Shown: positions 17,220 through 25,687, numbered from the stretch's first letter. The stretch is DNA of 64,000 nt from Sphingobacterium bambusae (GCF_033955345.1 NZ_CP138332.1:4340001-4404000), one strand, 5' to 3'. A program made the numbers and translations. The notes: generated by a model not told the origin, from the letters alone.

Positions 17220-17482
17220 GTTTCACGGAGCTTTTCAGTCTCCTTCCCTGTGCTGGGGAGCAAAGGAAATGTTTTGGGGTTTGGAGGTGAGGACAAAGCC
17301 TAGAAATTATTTCTTAATCGCATCCAAAGCGATTAAGACGTTAGTTCAGCTTTACAAAACATTTGGCTTTGTGTGGGGCGGACCTGTGCGACAAAGCACC
17401 TGAAGGAGACGAAGGGTTTTGATTACTTTTGCCCTTCAAAAGTGATGCCCTGCCGTGGCGAACGGCGGAAGGGGGTGAGCGG
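17220..17482 (+). repeat. Intergenic repeat family A, copy 2
   Basis: This ~260-bp unit begins near CACGGAGCTTTTCAGTCTCC (20 bases) and ends near GGCGGAAGGGGGTGAG. The central hairpin lies at 17311-17339 (TTCTTAATCGC / GCGATTAAGAC, outer pair lost). A second hairpin CACTTTTG / CAAAAGTG-like lies near the right end, with one base changed here. Confidence 0.82.
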
Positions 17483-17700
17483 GATGGTGGCTGGGTGATG
17501 TGTTGTTACAGTGACAAGCTGATAGCGGTAATCTTATCATTCACCGCTATTCCTATCGCACTGTACAATACCCATTACGCAATACCTTTGTCAATCTTAC
17601 CGTTGATCCCATCGGGATCACATGCCTATAGCACTACGTTGCATTTGGATAAGCGACCCCGTAGCGGGTCGAACTTTAGAGGGTAAATATGCTTCTTCGT

Positions 17701-18708
17701 CTATTCCACAGTGCTGTTCTTGCTTTTATCCTCTAATGTATTTGCGTTTTTCCCCGCATACTTATTAATGATATGTTCGGTAGCAAGTTTCAACGAACGG
17801 CCAAAGTTGACAGGATGCAAGCCCGGTTGCGTAAAAAACTCCACCTCATTATCGATTTTCGAATACCAAACCCGACCGACATCGGCTACACTCAAGGTAT
17901 CTTTTCTTTGTATCCGCTCAAAGTAATCCAATTGCTGTTTGTTTAGCCCAATTATTTGATACCGCTGCGTCTTATCCGCACAGTTCACTTCCACATATCT
18001 TTCCCCATTCCAACACATGCAGTCTTCCGAGCGTAAATAAGTAACATTCCAAACAATTAAAACGAGAATAATACTTAAGGTACCAAATAGGATGATTTTG
18101 TTGTTTAAACGCAGTTTTGAAAGATAAGGTAGGAAGAACTTCCTTCGCCTCATATTTTCAGGGTTTGTTGCTGCGGAGTTTATTTCTTCAGCGTCCACTT
18201 CGACTTCTTCATTTATATCTCTTGCAGTCGTTGTGCCAATATTTAAATCTTTATTTACCTCTGTGGTTGGATCTATTTTTGGATTTTCTTTACCTGTCGA
18301 TTCTACATTTTCTATACTGCTCTCGTCATCAACATTACAGGGTTTGTCAATGTAATTGTTCTGAAAAGGTCTTGGTTGGTAGTCTACTAATATTGCTAAC
18401 AATTTGACTATGCGATCCTCTGGGTTTTGTGTTTTGCTGAGGGTAAATTTCTGTAGTGCTTTAAGTGATCCAGTGTTGAAGGTCGAGATAGCTTCTTCTA
18501 TATTTTTCGCTCGTTTATATGGATCAAAGAATTTTTGCAAAACTTCCGTATCTGTCTTAGACAGTCCTTCGGATACTCTAACTAAGCAATAGTCTCTTAG
18601 ATTAGCAGGGGTGGGATTGGCGAGCAAGTCATCCAATTCATTTCTGCTTCTTTTTGTTTCATAAAGGGCTAAAACCCCATTTTTAAATTCGGTAAATGTC
18701 GCTGGCAT
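17701..18708 (-). CDS. Single-pass membrane protein of unknown function
   Basis: The 335-residue protein has an N-terminal ~110-residue helical domain, an acidic linker of ~80 residues, and a basic stretch before a single membrane helix (KIILFGTLSIILVLIVWNV, near residues 203-221). A C-terminal domain of ~110 residues outside follows, starting with a CMCW motif. I do not recognise the family. An operator TTTACGG-N4-CCGTAAG and a perfect -7 box lie directly upstream, so it likely belongs to the regulon of the response regulator at 21038. If the start at 18708 is right, the mRNA would be nearly leaderless. Confidence 0.7.
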   Translation of the reverse strand: MPATFTEFKNGVLALYETKRSRNELDDLLANPTPANLRDYCLVRVSEGLSKTDTEVLQKFFDPYKRAKNIEEAISTFNTGSLKALQKFTLSKTQNPEDRIVKLLAILVDYQPRPFQNNYIDKPCNVDDESSIENVESTGKENPKIDPTTEVNKDLNIGTTTARDINEEVEVDAEEINSAATNPENMRRRKFFLPYLSKLRLNNKIILFGTLSIILVLIVWNVTYLRSEDCMCWNGERYVEVNCADKTQRYQIIGLNKQQLDYFERIQRKDTLSVADVGRVWYSKIDNEVEFFTQPGLHPVNFGRSLKLATEHIINKYAGKNANTLEDKSKNSTVE

Positions 18709-18713
18709 GGCAT

Positions 18714-18758
18714 CAAAAATAAGCTAAACCTATATCGGAATTTACGGAATCCCGTAAG
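18714..18758 (-). promoter_or_regulatory. Operator plus -7 box for the membrane protein gene at 17701-18708
   Basis: The inverted repeat TTTACGG-AATC-CCGTAAG (18741-18758) lies upstream of the minus-strand -7 box TATTTTTG (18721-18714). The distance from operator centre to box is 28.5 bases, against 29.5 in the three other copies of this arrangement at 21720, 21909 and 25638. Confidence 0.7.
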
Positions 18759-18960
18759 ATAGCACACAGTTAATACATCGGAATAATCGGTATCATCGGA
18801 ATCTTATCAGACTTTTTAGACCTTTCGGAACCGTTTGGTTTGAAAGGTTTTATCCGCCATAACTTTGTTTTCGAAGTCAGATGATAGTCGATTAGTTTAT
18901 GAGGCTAATATACGAAACTGATTTCACAATGAGAAGATCTCGCGGTAGTCTTTAGCCGGT

Positions 18961-19060
18961 TTGGGAAGCAGCTTCTGCCTCCCGCGATTGACACTCCCAC
19001 TTCCCAAAAAATTCAGAAGGCCTTCTGAAAACATTTGTAGCAATCCCGTGCACGGAGCAC
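18961..19060. other. Palindrome-rich region upstream of the small exported peptide gene
   Basis: TTGGGAAG (18961) can pair with CTTCCCAA (18999-19007). An 18-base perfect palindrome TTCAGAAGGCCTTCTGAA lies at 19012-19029, and CGTGC/GCACG forms a further stem near 19042. This may be a structured leader or an operator for the short gene at 19100. The rest of the 18709-19099 spacer carries the operator at 18741. Confidence 0.4.
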
Positions 19061-19099
19061 GCGGACCTACTAAGATTTTCACTTTTAATTTTTTGAATT

Positions 19100-19255
19100 A
19101 TGTGGTATTTAATTTTTGCACTTTTATTTGGTCAAGGTGGTCAGTCGACAGGTACTTGCGGTAATCCGGGACAGCCAACCGTGCAGGCGTCCAATACAAA
19201 TGGCGATGGTGGTGAGACAACTACACCACTTCCTCCACGTCCACCTAAGCCCTAA
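19100..19255 (+). CDS. Small exported proline/glycine-rich peptide (51 residues)
   Basis: ATG 19100 opens a 51-codon frame: a hydrophobic start (MWYLIFALLFGQ) like a signal peptide, a Gly/Gln/Thr-rich middle with one cysteine, and a proline-rich end (PLPPRPPKP). An intrinsic terminator follows 20 bases after the stop, which supports a real transcription unit. The next gene is a sensor kinase with an extracytoplasmic-type TPR domain, so the peptide could be a signal or ligand for it; that is inference. No family recognised. Confidence 0.55.
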   Translation: MWYLIFALLFGQGGQSTGTCGNPGQPTVQASNTNGDGGETTTPLPPRPPKP

Positions 19256-19275
19256 TGAGAAGCATATATAATAGG

Positions 19276-19300
19276 AAGGCAGCGCGAGCTGCCTTTTTTA
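19276..19300 (+). terminator. Intrinsic terminator after the small peptide gene
   Basis: A perfect stem AAGGCAGC / GCTGCCTT with tetraloop GCGA is followed by T. Confidence 0.9.
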
Positions 19301-19340
19301 TTTGTTGTAATTTTTGAATTATATCGTGTTTCTATTATTT

Positions 19341-21023
19341 TTGAAGAAAAAAACCAACTTGAAACCATATTTATACTATTTCTTTGTTTTTATCCTTGTT
19401 TCTTGCTCAAAGAAGGAAGTGCCAAAAGTTCTTTCATCTCAGGATGCTTTCTCTGACATGGCCTACGAATTTCATGCGAAGGACATGCATGATAGTGCTT
19501 TCTTTTATTTCAGCAAAGCCAAAGATGTATTTATTGAATCGAATGATAGTATAAATGTTGCCAATTGTTATATCGCTATGGCTATTATCGGGAAAGACCT
19601 TGGTGATTATTTTGGCTCGCAGGAATTATCGCTTAAAGCATTAGATTATTTAGATGAAAGCAATGAGAAACACCATCCCTATTTAGGCTCAAACTATAAT
19701 GCTCTTGCCAACGCTACATATAATTTGAAAGATTATGGAAGAGCCATAGATTTTTATGAAAAGGCTTTAGCTTTCTCTCCAGATACGACAATCGGTGTAG
19801 CTATCGAAAACAATTTAGCGGTAACCTACCAATATTTGCATCGCTATAAAGAAGCATTCGAGGTATATCGTCGCTTACTGCAACAAACTAGAAATAATCC
19901 GAAGGAATATGCGCGCGTCACTTCAAATTTTGCGAAGGCACAATGGCAAAAGGATAGTACTTTTAATGCGGTTCCCGATTTTTTAACAGCGCTACATATC
20001 CGTCAGCGCCTAGGCGATCGTCTGGGGCAGAACGCCAGTTTTGCTCATCTTGCAGATTATTATGCTAACAATCAAGCAGACTCTGCTTTGTACTACGCTC
20101 GGCAACAATATGATATTGTTAAAACATTGCATAATCCAGATGACCAGATTAAAGCGTTGTATAGGTTGGTTGTACTTAGTCCGACGGAAGAATCAAAGCG
20201 CTATTTTGAGAGATACACATATCTCACTGACAGCATCCAACAAGCTCGCGCTGCCGCTAAAAACCAATTCGCCTTGATCCGCTATGAAGTTGAAAAAAAC
20301 AAGGCCGACAATCTACGCCTGCAAAAGGACAATGCCGAGAAAACCAATCGTCTTATTGGTCTTTCCATCGTTTTCCTGTTTCTTAGTATCGGCGGTGTTC
20401 TGTGGTATAAAAAGCGAAAACAACGGCTAGAGCTGGAGGCCCAGAACCGGGTTAAAGAAACGCAGCTTCATCTGTCCAAGAAAATCCACGATGTAGTGGC
20501 TAATGGCCTTTACCGCGTCATGACCGAGTTTGAATATAAAGAGGATATTGATCGGGAGGGGATGCTCGATAAGCTGGATTATATGTACAACCAGTCTCGC
20601 GATATTTCCCACGATGTGGAGCAGCAGACCATCACCAAGATAGCCTATCATGAAGAAATAGCAGCCCTACTCAAGTCTTTTGCGCATGATAACCGACGCA
20701 TACTAATCGTGGGCAATGATGGCGAGCAATGGGAAGCTGTGGGTAAGCGAGCCAAAGAGGAGATCAAGCACGTGTTGCAAGAACTTATGGTCAATATGCG
20801 CAAGCATAGTCAGGCGGATCAAGTGCTGATACGTTTTGAAAGAGTGGACGGACAGCTGCATATCTATTACAATGATAACGGTCAGGGCTTGCCTGCGAAA
20901 AAAACTAGTGGAAAAGGTTTGTCTAATACGGTTTCCCGTATAGAAAGCCTTGGTGGCAACATTACTTTTGTCAGTGAACCGGGAGAAGGGCTACGCGTAA
21001 CGGCCAGTATCCCATTACTCTAA
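19341..21023 (+). CDS. TPR-domain sensor histidine kinase
   Basis: No ATG opens this frame near its N-terminus; TTG 19314, GTG 19326 or TTG 19341 must be used. I prefer 19341, which gives a lipoprotein-like signal (LYYFFVFILVSC). Several TPR repeats follow (residues ~30-310, e.g. YGRAIDFYEKALAFSPD), then a coiled coil, one membrane helix (LIGLSIVFLFLSIGGVLWY), a dimerisation helix with the likely phospho-His (LSKKIHDVVANGLY) and an ATPase domain with N box (ELMVNMRKHSQA) and DNGQGLP. This is the NarL-type kinase layout. The cognate response regulator starts 15 bases downstream. Confidence 0.88.
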   Translation: MKKKTNLKPYLYYFFVFILVSCSKKEVPKVLSSQDAFSDMAYEFHAKDMHDSAFFYFSKAKDVFIESNDSINVANCYIAMAIIGKDLGDYFGSQELSLKALDYLDESNEKHHPYLGSNYNALANATYNLKDYGRAIDFYEKALAFSPDTTIGVAIENNLAVTYQYLHRYKEAFEVYRRLLQQTRNNPKEYARVTSNFAKAQWQKDSTFNAVPDFLTALHIRQRLGDRLGQNASFAHLADYYANNQADSALYYARQQYDIVKTLHNPDDQIKALYRLVVLSPTEESKRYFERYTYLTDSIQQARAAAKNQFALIRYEVEKNKADNLRLQKDNAEKTNRLIGLSIVFLFLSIGGVLWYKKRKQRLELEAQNRVKETQLHLSKKIHDVVANGLYRVMTEFEYKEDIDREGMLDKLDYMYNQSRDISHDVEQQTITKIAYHEEIAALLKSFAHDNRRILIVGNDGEQWEAVGKRAKEEIKHVLQELMVNMRKHSQADQVLIRFERVDGQLHIYYNDNGQGLPAKKTSGKGLSNTVSRIESLGGNITFVSEPGEGLRVTASIPLL

Positions 21024-21037
21024 AAGATAACTAATGT

Positions 21038-21703
21038 ATGTTTAAAAAAGTACTCATTGCCGAAGATCATGATACCGAAAATATTGCGGTACAGATCACC
21101 CTTCGCGATCTCGGGGTCGAAAATCCGAAATATGTCTACTATTGCGATCACGCCTTCAATTGGATCAAGAATGCCATTCGCGATGGCGAACCGTATGATC
21201 TATTGATTACCGATATTGAATTTGAGGCTGACGGCAACGTACAGGAGATCTCTGATGGGCTAGCGTTGATTAAGGCTGTGAAAGAAATACAGCCCGAGAT
21301 CAAGACGATTGTCTTTACTGGAAAGGATAGGTCTACCACCATCAATGAGATGTTTAAAGCCGGTTTGCTCGACGGACATGTTGTCAAAGCACGTCGTGGT
21401 GGCCAACACCTGCGGGAGGCTATCCAGGCTGCCTTTCAAAATAGATTGTATCAGTCTCCGGATATTCAGAAGATCGTGCAGGAGCGAAATTCGCATGAGT
21501 TCACCCAGTTTGATATGCACATTATTAAGCTGTTGTATGAAGGCATTTCGCAAAAGGAGATGCCCGAGTATCTGCGGCAACGCGAAATCCGGCCCTCCAG
21601 CCTAAGCAGCATCGAGAAGCGATTAAATCTTATGAAGGATGTCTTCGGCTTCACCAAAAATGAGCAACTCGTTGCGCACTGCAAAGAGTTGAAGCTTATT
21701 TAA
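21038..21703 (+). CDS. LuxR/NarL-like response regulator, partner of the TPR kinase
   Basis: The 221-residue protein has an N-terminal receiver: acidic pair in IAEDHD, phosphoacceptor in LLITDIEFEA, and a Lys near VVKARRGG. A C-terminal helix-turn-helix follows (FTQFDMHIIKLLYEGISQKEMPEYL, read with breaks), which differs from the classic LuxR pattern but has its layout. The gene lies 15 bases after the kinase gene. Four copies of an operator with a nearly fixed distance to a -7 box lie around it, so it is the obvious candidate to bind TTTACGG-N4-CCGTAAA. No such site lies before the kinase operon itself. Confidence 0.88.
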   Translation: MFKKVLIAEDHDTENIAVQITLRDLGVENPKYVYYCDHAFNWIKNAIRDGEPYDLLITDIEFEADGNVQEISDGLALIKAVKEIQPEIKTIVFTGKDRSTTINEMFKAGLLDGHVVKARRGGQHLREAIQAAFQNRLYQSPDIQKIVQERNSHEFTQFDMHIIKLLYEGISQKEMPEYLRQREIRPSSLSSIEKRLNLMKDVFGFTKNEQLVAHCKELKLI

Positions 21704-21719
21704 GGTAATTGAATAATTC

Positions 21720-21765
21720 CTTACGGTTTACCGTAAAATATCCTGCTTAACCTTGTTTATTTTTG
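21720..21765 (+). promoter_or_regulatory. Operator plus -7 box for a predicted small RNA
   Basis: The inverted repeat CTTACGG-TTTA-CCGTAAA (21720-21737) is followed by a perfect -7 box TATTTTTG (21758-21765). Operator centre to box start is 29.5 bases, identical to the site at 21909. Confidence 0.78.
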
Positions 21766-21771
21766 AACTAT

Positions 21772-21868
21772 AGCAACGGTAAGGATTAACCTCAGATATT
21801 AGTGTTCATTATTAACCTAACGTTGTAAAACGGAGAGGCTGTCAAAAAAGATGACAGCCTTTTTTTTG
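21772..21868 (+). ncRNA. Predicted ~95-nt small RNA under the two-component operator
   Basis: Transcription from the -7 box at 21758-21765 should begin near 21772 and stop at the terminator ending at 21868. The stretch has no open frame with a usable start, so it is read as a small RNA. The middle is AT-rich and unpaired (CATTATTAACC), which could be a base-pairing region. The terminator separates it from the promoter of the PLD-like operon. This is inferred from promoter and terminator signals only. Confidence 0.55.
21836..21868 (+). terminator. Intrinsic terminator of the predicted small RNA
   Basis: A perfect 9-bp stem AGGCTGTCA / TGACAGCCT with loop AAAAAGA is followed by eight T. The response regulator gene ends at 21703, so read-through from it would also stop here. 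Confidence 0.9.
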
Positions 21869-21908
21869 TTGATAGACAGCTTGTTGTATCGATATTAAGT
21901 TTTTTGAC

Positions 21909-21954
21909 TTTACGGTTTCCCGTAAAAATAGCATGTCTGCAACGACTAGTTTTG
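21909..21954 (+). promoter_or_regulatory. Operator plus -7 box for the PLD-like operon
   Basis: The perfect inverted repeat TTTACGG-TTTC-CCGTAAA (21909-21926) is followed by a perfect -7 box TAGTTTTG (21947-21954). Centre-to-box distance is 29.5 bases, placing the operator near -43, a position typical for an activator. The start codon follows at 21983. Confidence 0.82.
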
Positions 21955-21982
21955 TCCTAGTAATTAACCGAAATATTGGAAT

Positions 21983-24097
21983 ATGGATACGACAAATTTA
22001 GTTCAAGATACCCTCTCCGACAGCAGAAGCATCTTTGAGCGGATTCGATTGGAACTGTTGCAGGCCAAGCAGGAAATATTGGTGGCCATGGCTTGGTTTA
22101 CTGATGATGATCTTTTTGCGATACTGGAAGATCGACTCCGGCAGAATGTGAAAATCTCCCTTATTATCTCTGAGCAGGTGGATAATGAGAAGCTGGATTT
22201 TAATGCGCTACGGAGAAAAGGCGCCGAGGTCATCAAAGTAAAAAATGTGGGCTGGGGGATGATGAATCAAAAGTTTTGCGTGATCGATCGTAAGATTGCC
22301 ATCACAGGTTCCTACAACTGGACGATTAATGCCAAAAACAATAATCACGAAACGGTAGTGGTAACCAATTTCCCCAAGACGGTTGAAGAGCTCGTACATA
22401 CATTTTTAGGGATTAAAGATAGAGCGGAAAGGCTTCTTAACGGAGAAACGCTCGAAGATATCTCAACACCAGATCATGAAGCATTGTTAGCTACCAAAGA
22501 AACTACCTCCATAGTTATGCAAACACCAATCAGACAAACAACGACAAGTTTTTATGAACAATCCCTGAAAGCGTATAGCGATGTATTGGATCACATTATC
22601 GCCTCAGAGGTGGGTTCATTTGATAAAGAGCTGCTAAAAGCTAGTGGATTTAATTGGGCGATGGAGAATAATGGCGATCATCAAATTCTGCCGCAGGCCA
22701 TGGATAGTCTTTACTCCAATTTTATCAATGAAATTGAAGTTGTCGAGGAAAAGAAAAATAGACTATTGGCACAAATCGAGGAACAGCGTAAAATTAGTGT
22801 GGCCAGTGTCGAGCTGAAGACAGCAAATGAGATCAGTAATCTGAAGGAAAACGGACTGCTAGAGGCCGCCCATGCTGATGAGGAGATCCTGCAATTGTCG
22901 GCAGAGATAGCTGATAGACAGCATGAACTTCAATCTAATCGGGAAACCAAAATTCCATTCTTTAACGATAAAATTGCATTGCTCCAGGATAAGATAAAGA
23001 CTCTGCAGCTCGCCTTTGTGATGCCACCCGTTAATTGGCCGGCAACAGCGGTTTTGGGCTTTATGACTTTGCTCTTGGTCTTGTATATATTTGTGTTTTA
23101 CTCGTCAGTGGCCTATATCTTTATTTTCTCCAAAGAAGATATCAAAACCATGCTTTTATCAGGGGCACCCATTATCGAGGCACCCGAGGTTTTCAATCCG
23201 CATGCCATTTCCAAGATATGGGATAAAGGTTCTGGCGGTATTCTTTTTTTGTTTTTGTTCGTGGCAATTCCATTGGCGTTGGGTATGTATAAGGTGTTCT
23301 TTAAGGGAACAGCGCAGAATGTCGATCGCAAAGAGGACGAAAAGCAAAATACCACGATTGGTCAATTTTTCATACGTAATTTAGGAATCATCCTCATTAT
23401 TGTTGTTGATATTTTCATTGCCTACAAGGTTGCGGTCAATATCAATGCTATCGAACTTATTACCGGCGATACGGATAAAGAAATGGATATTCTAGATCTC
23501 TTGGGCAACAGTAACTTCTGGTTGGTTTTTGCACTTGGCGCATTGGGCGTTTATTTGTTTAGTGTCTTTTTTGAGAAGTTCTTCATCTTGTTAGACAGTC
23601 GCACGACTACACATCATCAAGAAAAAGTGAAGTATGAGGTAAGCACGTTCGAGAAGGCTATCGAGGAACATCTCCATACCATCAACGAGTTAAAGCTGCT
23701 GTGTGATGCCACCGAGTCAGCTATTGTTAAGTTGACGGAAAGCAAAGAAGAACGCATCCGCCAGCGGCAACAAGCACCAATCAACCGGAACGACAAGATC
23801 AACGGTTTCCAACAGCAGCTTTTATCTTATAAAGAGCGTATCGGCAATATTGGCTCAATGTACCGGAGCCAAATTGAAAACGATAAGCTACCCATTTCGA
23901 AAGCCGAGCTGGAGAATCGAGTCAATATCTACATGGAAGGATGGAGTAAATTTCTATATCAGGACTATGCTATTTTACGTGCAGAAACAAAAACCCGGGA
24001 AGCTATTCATGCCTGTGAAAGCTGGCTGAGCCAGCGAAGTGTCGCCGCAGACTTGCAAGGCTCTATTTCCGAAAATCTGATATCGCTACAAAATTAA
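21983..24097 (+). CDS. PLD-like domain fused to four membrane helices and coiled coils
   Basis: Residues ~1-150 form one phospholipase-D-like domain with the typical ending CVIDRKIAITGSYNWT. In the HKD motif the His is replaced by Asn (N95-x-K97, D102), so phosphodiesterase activity is doubtful. A coiled coil spans ~240-350. Membrane helices follow near 352-375, 418-438, 466-486 and 512-530, and a second coiled coil fills ~545-700. It should be an inner-membrane protein with large cytoplasmic parts. It is first in an operon with a VWA-like lipoprotein (12-base gap) and a thermonuclease, under the operator at 21909. Confidence 0.8.
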   Translation: MDTTNLVQDTLSDSRSIFERIRLELLQAKQEILVAMAWFTDDDLFAILEDRLRQNVKISLIISEQVDNEKLDFNALRRKGAEVIKVKNVGWGMMNQKFCVIDRKIAITGSYNWTINAKNNNHETVVVTNFPKTVEELVHTFLGIKDRAERLLNGETLEDISTPDHEALLATKETTSIVMQTPIRQTTTSFYEQSLKAYSDVLDHIIASEVGSFDKELLKASGFNWAMENNGDHQILPQAMDSLYSNFINEIEVVEEKKNRLLAQIEEQRKISVASVELKTANEISNLKENGLLEAAHADEEILQLSAEIADRQHELQSNRETKIPFFNDKIALLQDKIKTLQLAFVMPPVNWPATAVLGFMTLLLVLYIFVFYSSVAYIFIFSKEDIKTMLLSGAPIIEAPEVFNPHAISKIWDKGSGGILFLFLFVAIPLALGMYKVFFKGTAQNVDRKEDEKQNTTIGQFFIRNLGIILIIVVDIFIAYKVAVNINAIELITGDTDKEMDILDLLGNSNFWLVFALGALGVYLFSVFFEKFFILLDSRTTTHHQEKVKYEVSTFEKAIEEHLHTINELKLLCDATESAIVKLTESKEERIRQRQQAPINRNDKINGFQQQLLSYKERIGNIGSMYRSQIENDKLPISKAELENRVNIYMEGWSKFLYQDYAILRAETKTREAIHACESWLSQRSVAADLQGSISENLISLQN

Positions 24098-24108
24098 CCT
24101 ACACAAAT

Positions 24109-25080
24109 ATGAAAACAAGATTTAACTTAATTCCAGTGCTGTTGGCAACGTTCATTCTCTATACAGCCTGCGGAGGTACAGAGCCACCGCGGTCGCCAAT
24201 ACCAACTACCACGATTAAGGATTTCAATGTGCTTTTCGTTCCCGATCTGTCCAATCGCATCAATGCCGATCTTTACCCAAAGCCGGTGCATGATACGGTA
24301 CTCCTCAATCACGCCTTGGGCCAAATCCGGCATTTCTGTTCGTTGAACAACAGAAAGACAGGCCAACAGGATATCTACAAGCTCGATTTTATCAATAAAG
24401 GCGTGTTGAGCCGGCAAGCGGTGCGCCCCAATGAAATGGAAATAAACCTACGCAAGTTCGGAAACGACATGATCAAAAGAGCGAATTACTTTAGGCATAG
24501 CCTACAGCCTGATACGAAGAAATTCAAGGCAAATGTAGAATCATTGTATGACTATGCTGCGGTGCATCCGTCTGGTGCCGATGTATGGAATTACTTTAAC
24601 GAAACCATACGTGGATCGTTGCTTGACGTGCCGGAAGCTGTGGTTTTGCAAACGAAGAACAACATCGTCGTCAAGGCTAATAAAAATGTTGCTGTACTCT
24701 TGACTGATGGTTACATAGAGAGTGCGAATAAGGGGCAGGGATACTTGGTCAATGGCGAGACCATCGATAAAATCCGCAAAGACTACAACAGCAGCGGTTC
24801 CCATGACCTGAAGCAGTTCGTCTATGCTCATAAAGACTATGCAATTAATAAAACTACCCAGTCTTTATCCGGACTCAACGTATTGGTGTGCGAGGTGGTC
24901 GACCGTTCGTTGGATAAAAATGGGGCTGCACGTGTGCAACCTACAGATTTTCAAATTATGGAACTGCTGTGGACCAAATGGTTAACCGATTCCGGATGTG
25001 ATCAGGTGAAGGTACAGCAGGCGGTCAAAACACCAGAAGAGTTTGGTGCAAGCCTAGAGACATTTTTAAGTAGCCTATAG
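24109..25080 (+). CDS. VWA-like lipoprotein
   Basis: The 323-residue protein has a lipoprotein signal with lipobox at YTAC (residues ~18-21). The strand FNVLFVPDLSNRI carries DLSNR where VWA proteins have DxSxS, and VAVLLTDGY matches the later VWA strand with its Asp-Gly. It therefore resembles a von Willebrand A fold with an incomplete metal site. It lies 12 bases after the PLD-like gene and 12 bases before the thermonuclease gene, so all three are one operon. Exact role unknown. Confidence 0.7.
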   Translation: MKTRFNLIPVLLATFILYTACGGTEPPRSPIPTTTIKDFNVLFVPDLSNRINADLYPKPVHDTVLLNHALGQIRHFCSLNNRKTGQQDIYKLDFINKGVLSRQAVRPNEMEINLRKFGNDMIKRANYFRHSLQPDTKKFKANVESLYDYAAVHPSGADVWNYFNETIRGSLLDVPEAVVLQTKNNIVVKANKNVAVLLTDGYIESANKGQGYLVNGETIDKIRKDYNSSGSHDLKQFVYAHKDYAINKTTQSLSGLNVLVCEVVDRSLDKNGAARVQPTDFQIMELLWTKWLTDSGCDQVKVQQAVKTPEEFGASLETFLSSL

Positions 25081-25092
25081 TTCGCGAACCTT

Positions 25093-25629
25093 ATGAAAAT
25101 CTGTTTTTATTTTTTCATCCTCTGCTGCTTTTTTACAAGCTGTGTATCTGCGGATGAAAGCAGCATGCGATGGCCTGCGGAGCGCGAGCCGGAACAAACA
25201 ACAAGTGTTGCTGGTGGGATATGTAAGGTAACCAAAGTGATCGATGGAGATACCTTTTGGGTTGCCGATGGTAGCGAAAAATATAAGGTACGTTTTATCG
25301 GTATCGATGCCCCCGAGACACGCAATTCCCGATGGAAGCAAAAAGGCAAATTAGCTGCTGAAGCCAAAGCTTTTGTCAAGAATCTAACGGAAGGTAAATC
25401 CGTAAGACTGGAATTGGACGTGCAGCATAAAGATCGATACCAGCGTGTTTTGGCATATGTGTATCTCGCCGACGGAACATTCCTTAATGCGGAGTTGTTG
25501 AAAGCAGGATATGCGGTGGTCGATACTTACCCGCCCAATGTGAAGTATGTGGAGTTATTTACAGAACTACAAACCGAAGCACGAAAACAGGAAGTAGGCT
25601 TATGGGCAGATAGGGAGGTAGCTTACTAA
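25093..25629 (+). CDS. Thermonuclease-family (SNase-like) lipoprotein
   Basis: The 178-residue protein has a lipobox at FTSC (residues 14-17) and a staphylococcal-nuclease fold. It begins KVTKVIDGDTFWV, followed by YKVRFIGIDAPET and DRYQRVLAYVYL. The catalytic set appears intact: D51, R67, D72, E75 and a later Arg in the DRYQR segment. It should be an exported Ca-dependent nuclease anchored to the envelope. As third gene of the operon under the operator at 21909, it suggests the regulon handles extracellular or periplasmic DNA or RNA. Confidence 0.9.
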   Translation: MKICFYFFILCCFFTSCVSADESSMRWPAEREPEQTTSVAGGICKVTKVIDGDTFWVADGSEKYKVRFIGIDAPETRNSRWKQKGKLAAEAKAFVKNLTEGKSVRLELDVQHKDRYQRVLAYVYLADGTFLNAELLKAGYAVVDTYPPNVKYVELFTELQTEARKQEVGLWADREVAY

Positions 25630-25637
25630 TGCCCCGA

Positions 25638-25683
25638 ACGACGGTTTCCCGTAAAACACTATCCTTTCACCTATTTAACTTTA
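25638..25683 (+). promoter_or_regulatory. Operator plus -7-like box for the small cysteine-protein genes
   Basis: The inverted repeat has a weak left half (ACGACGG) and a perfect right half: N4 = TTTC, then CCGTAAA (25638-25655). TAACTTTA (25676-25683) matches 7 of 8 bases of the -7 box and sits exactly 29.5 bases from the operator centre, as in the two perfect copies. Confidence 0.65.
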
Positions 25684-25687
25684 TCAC

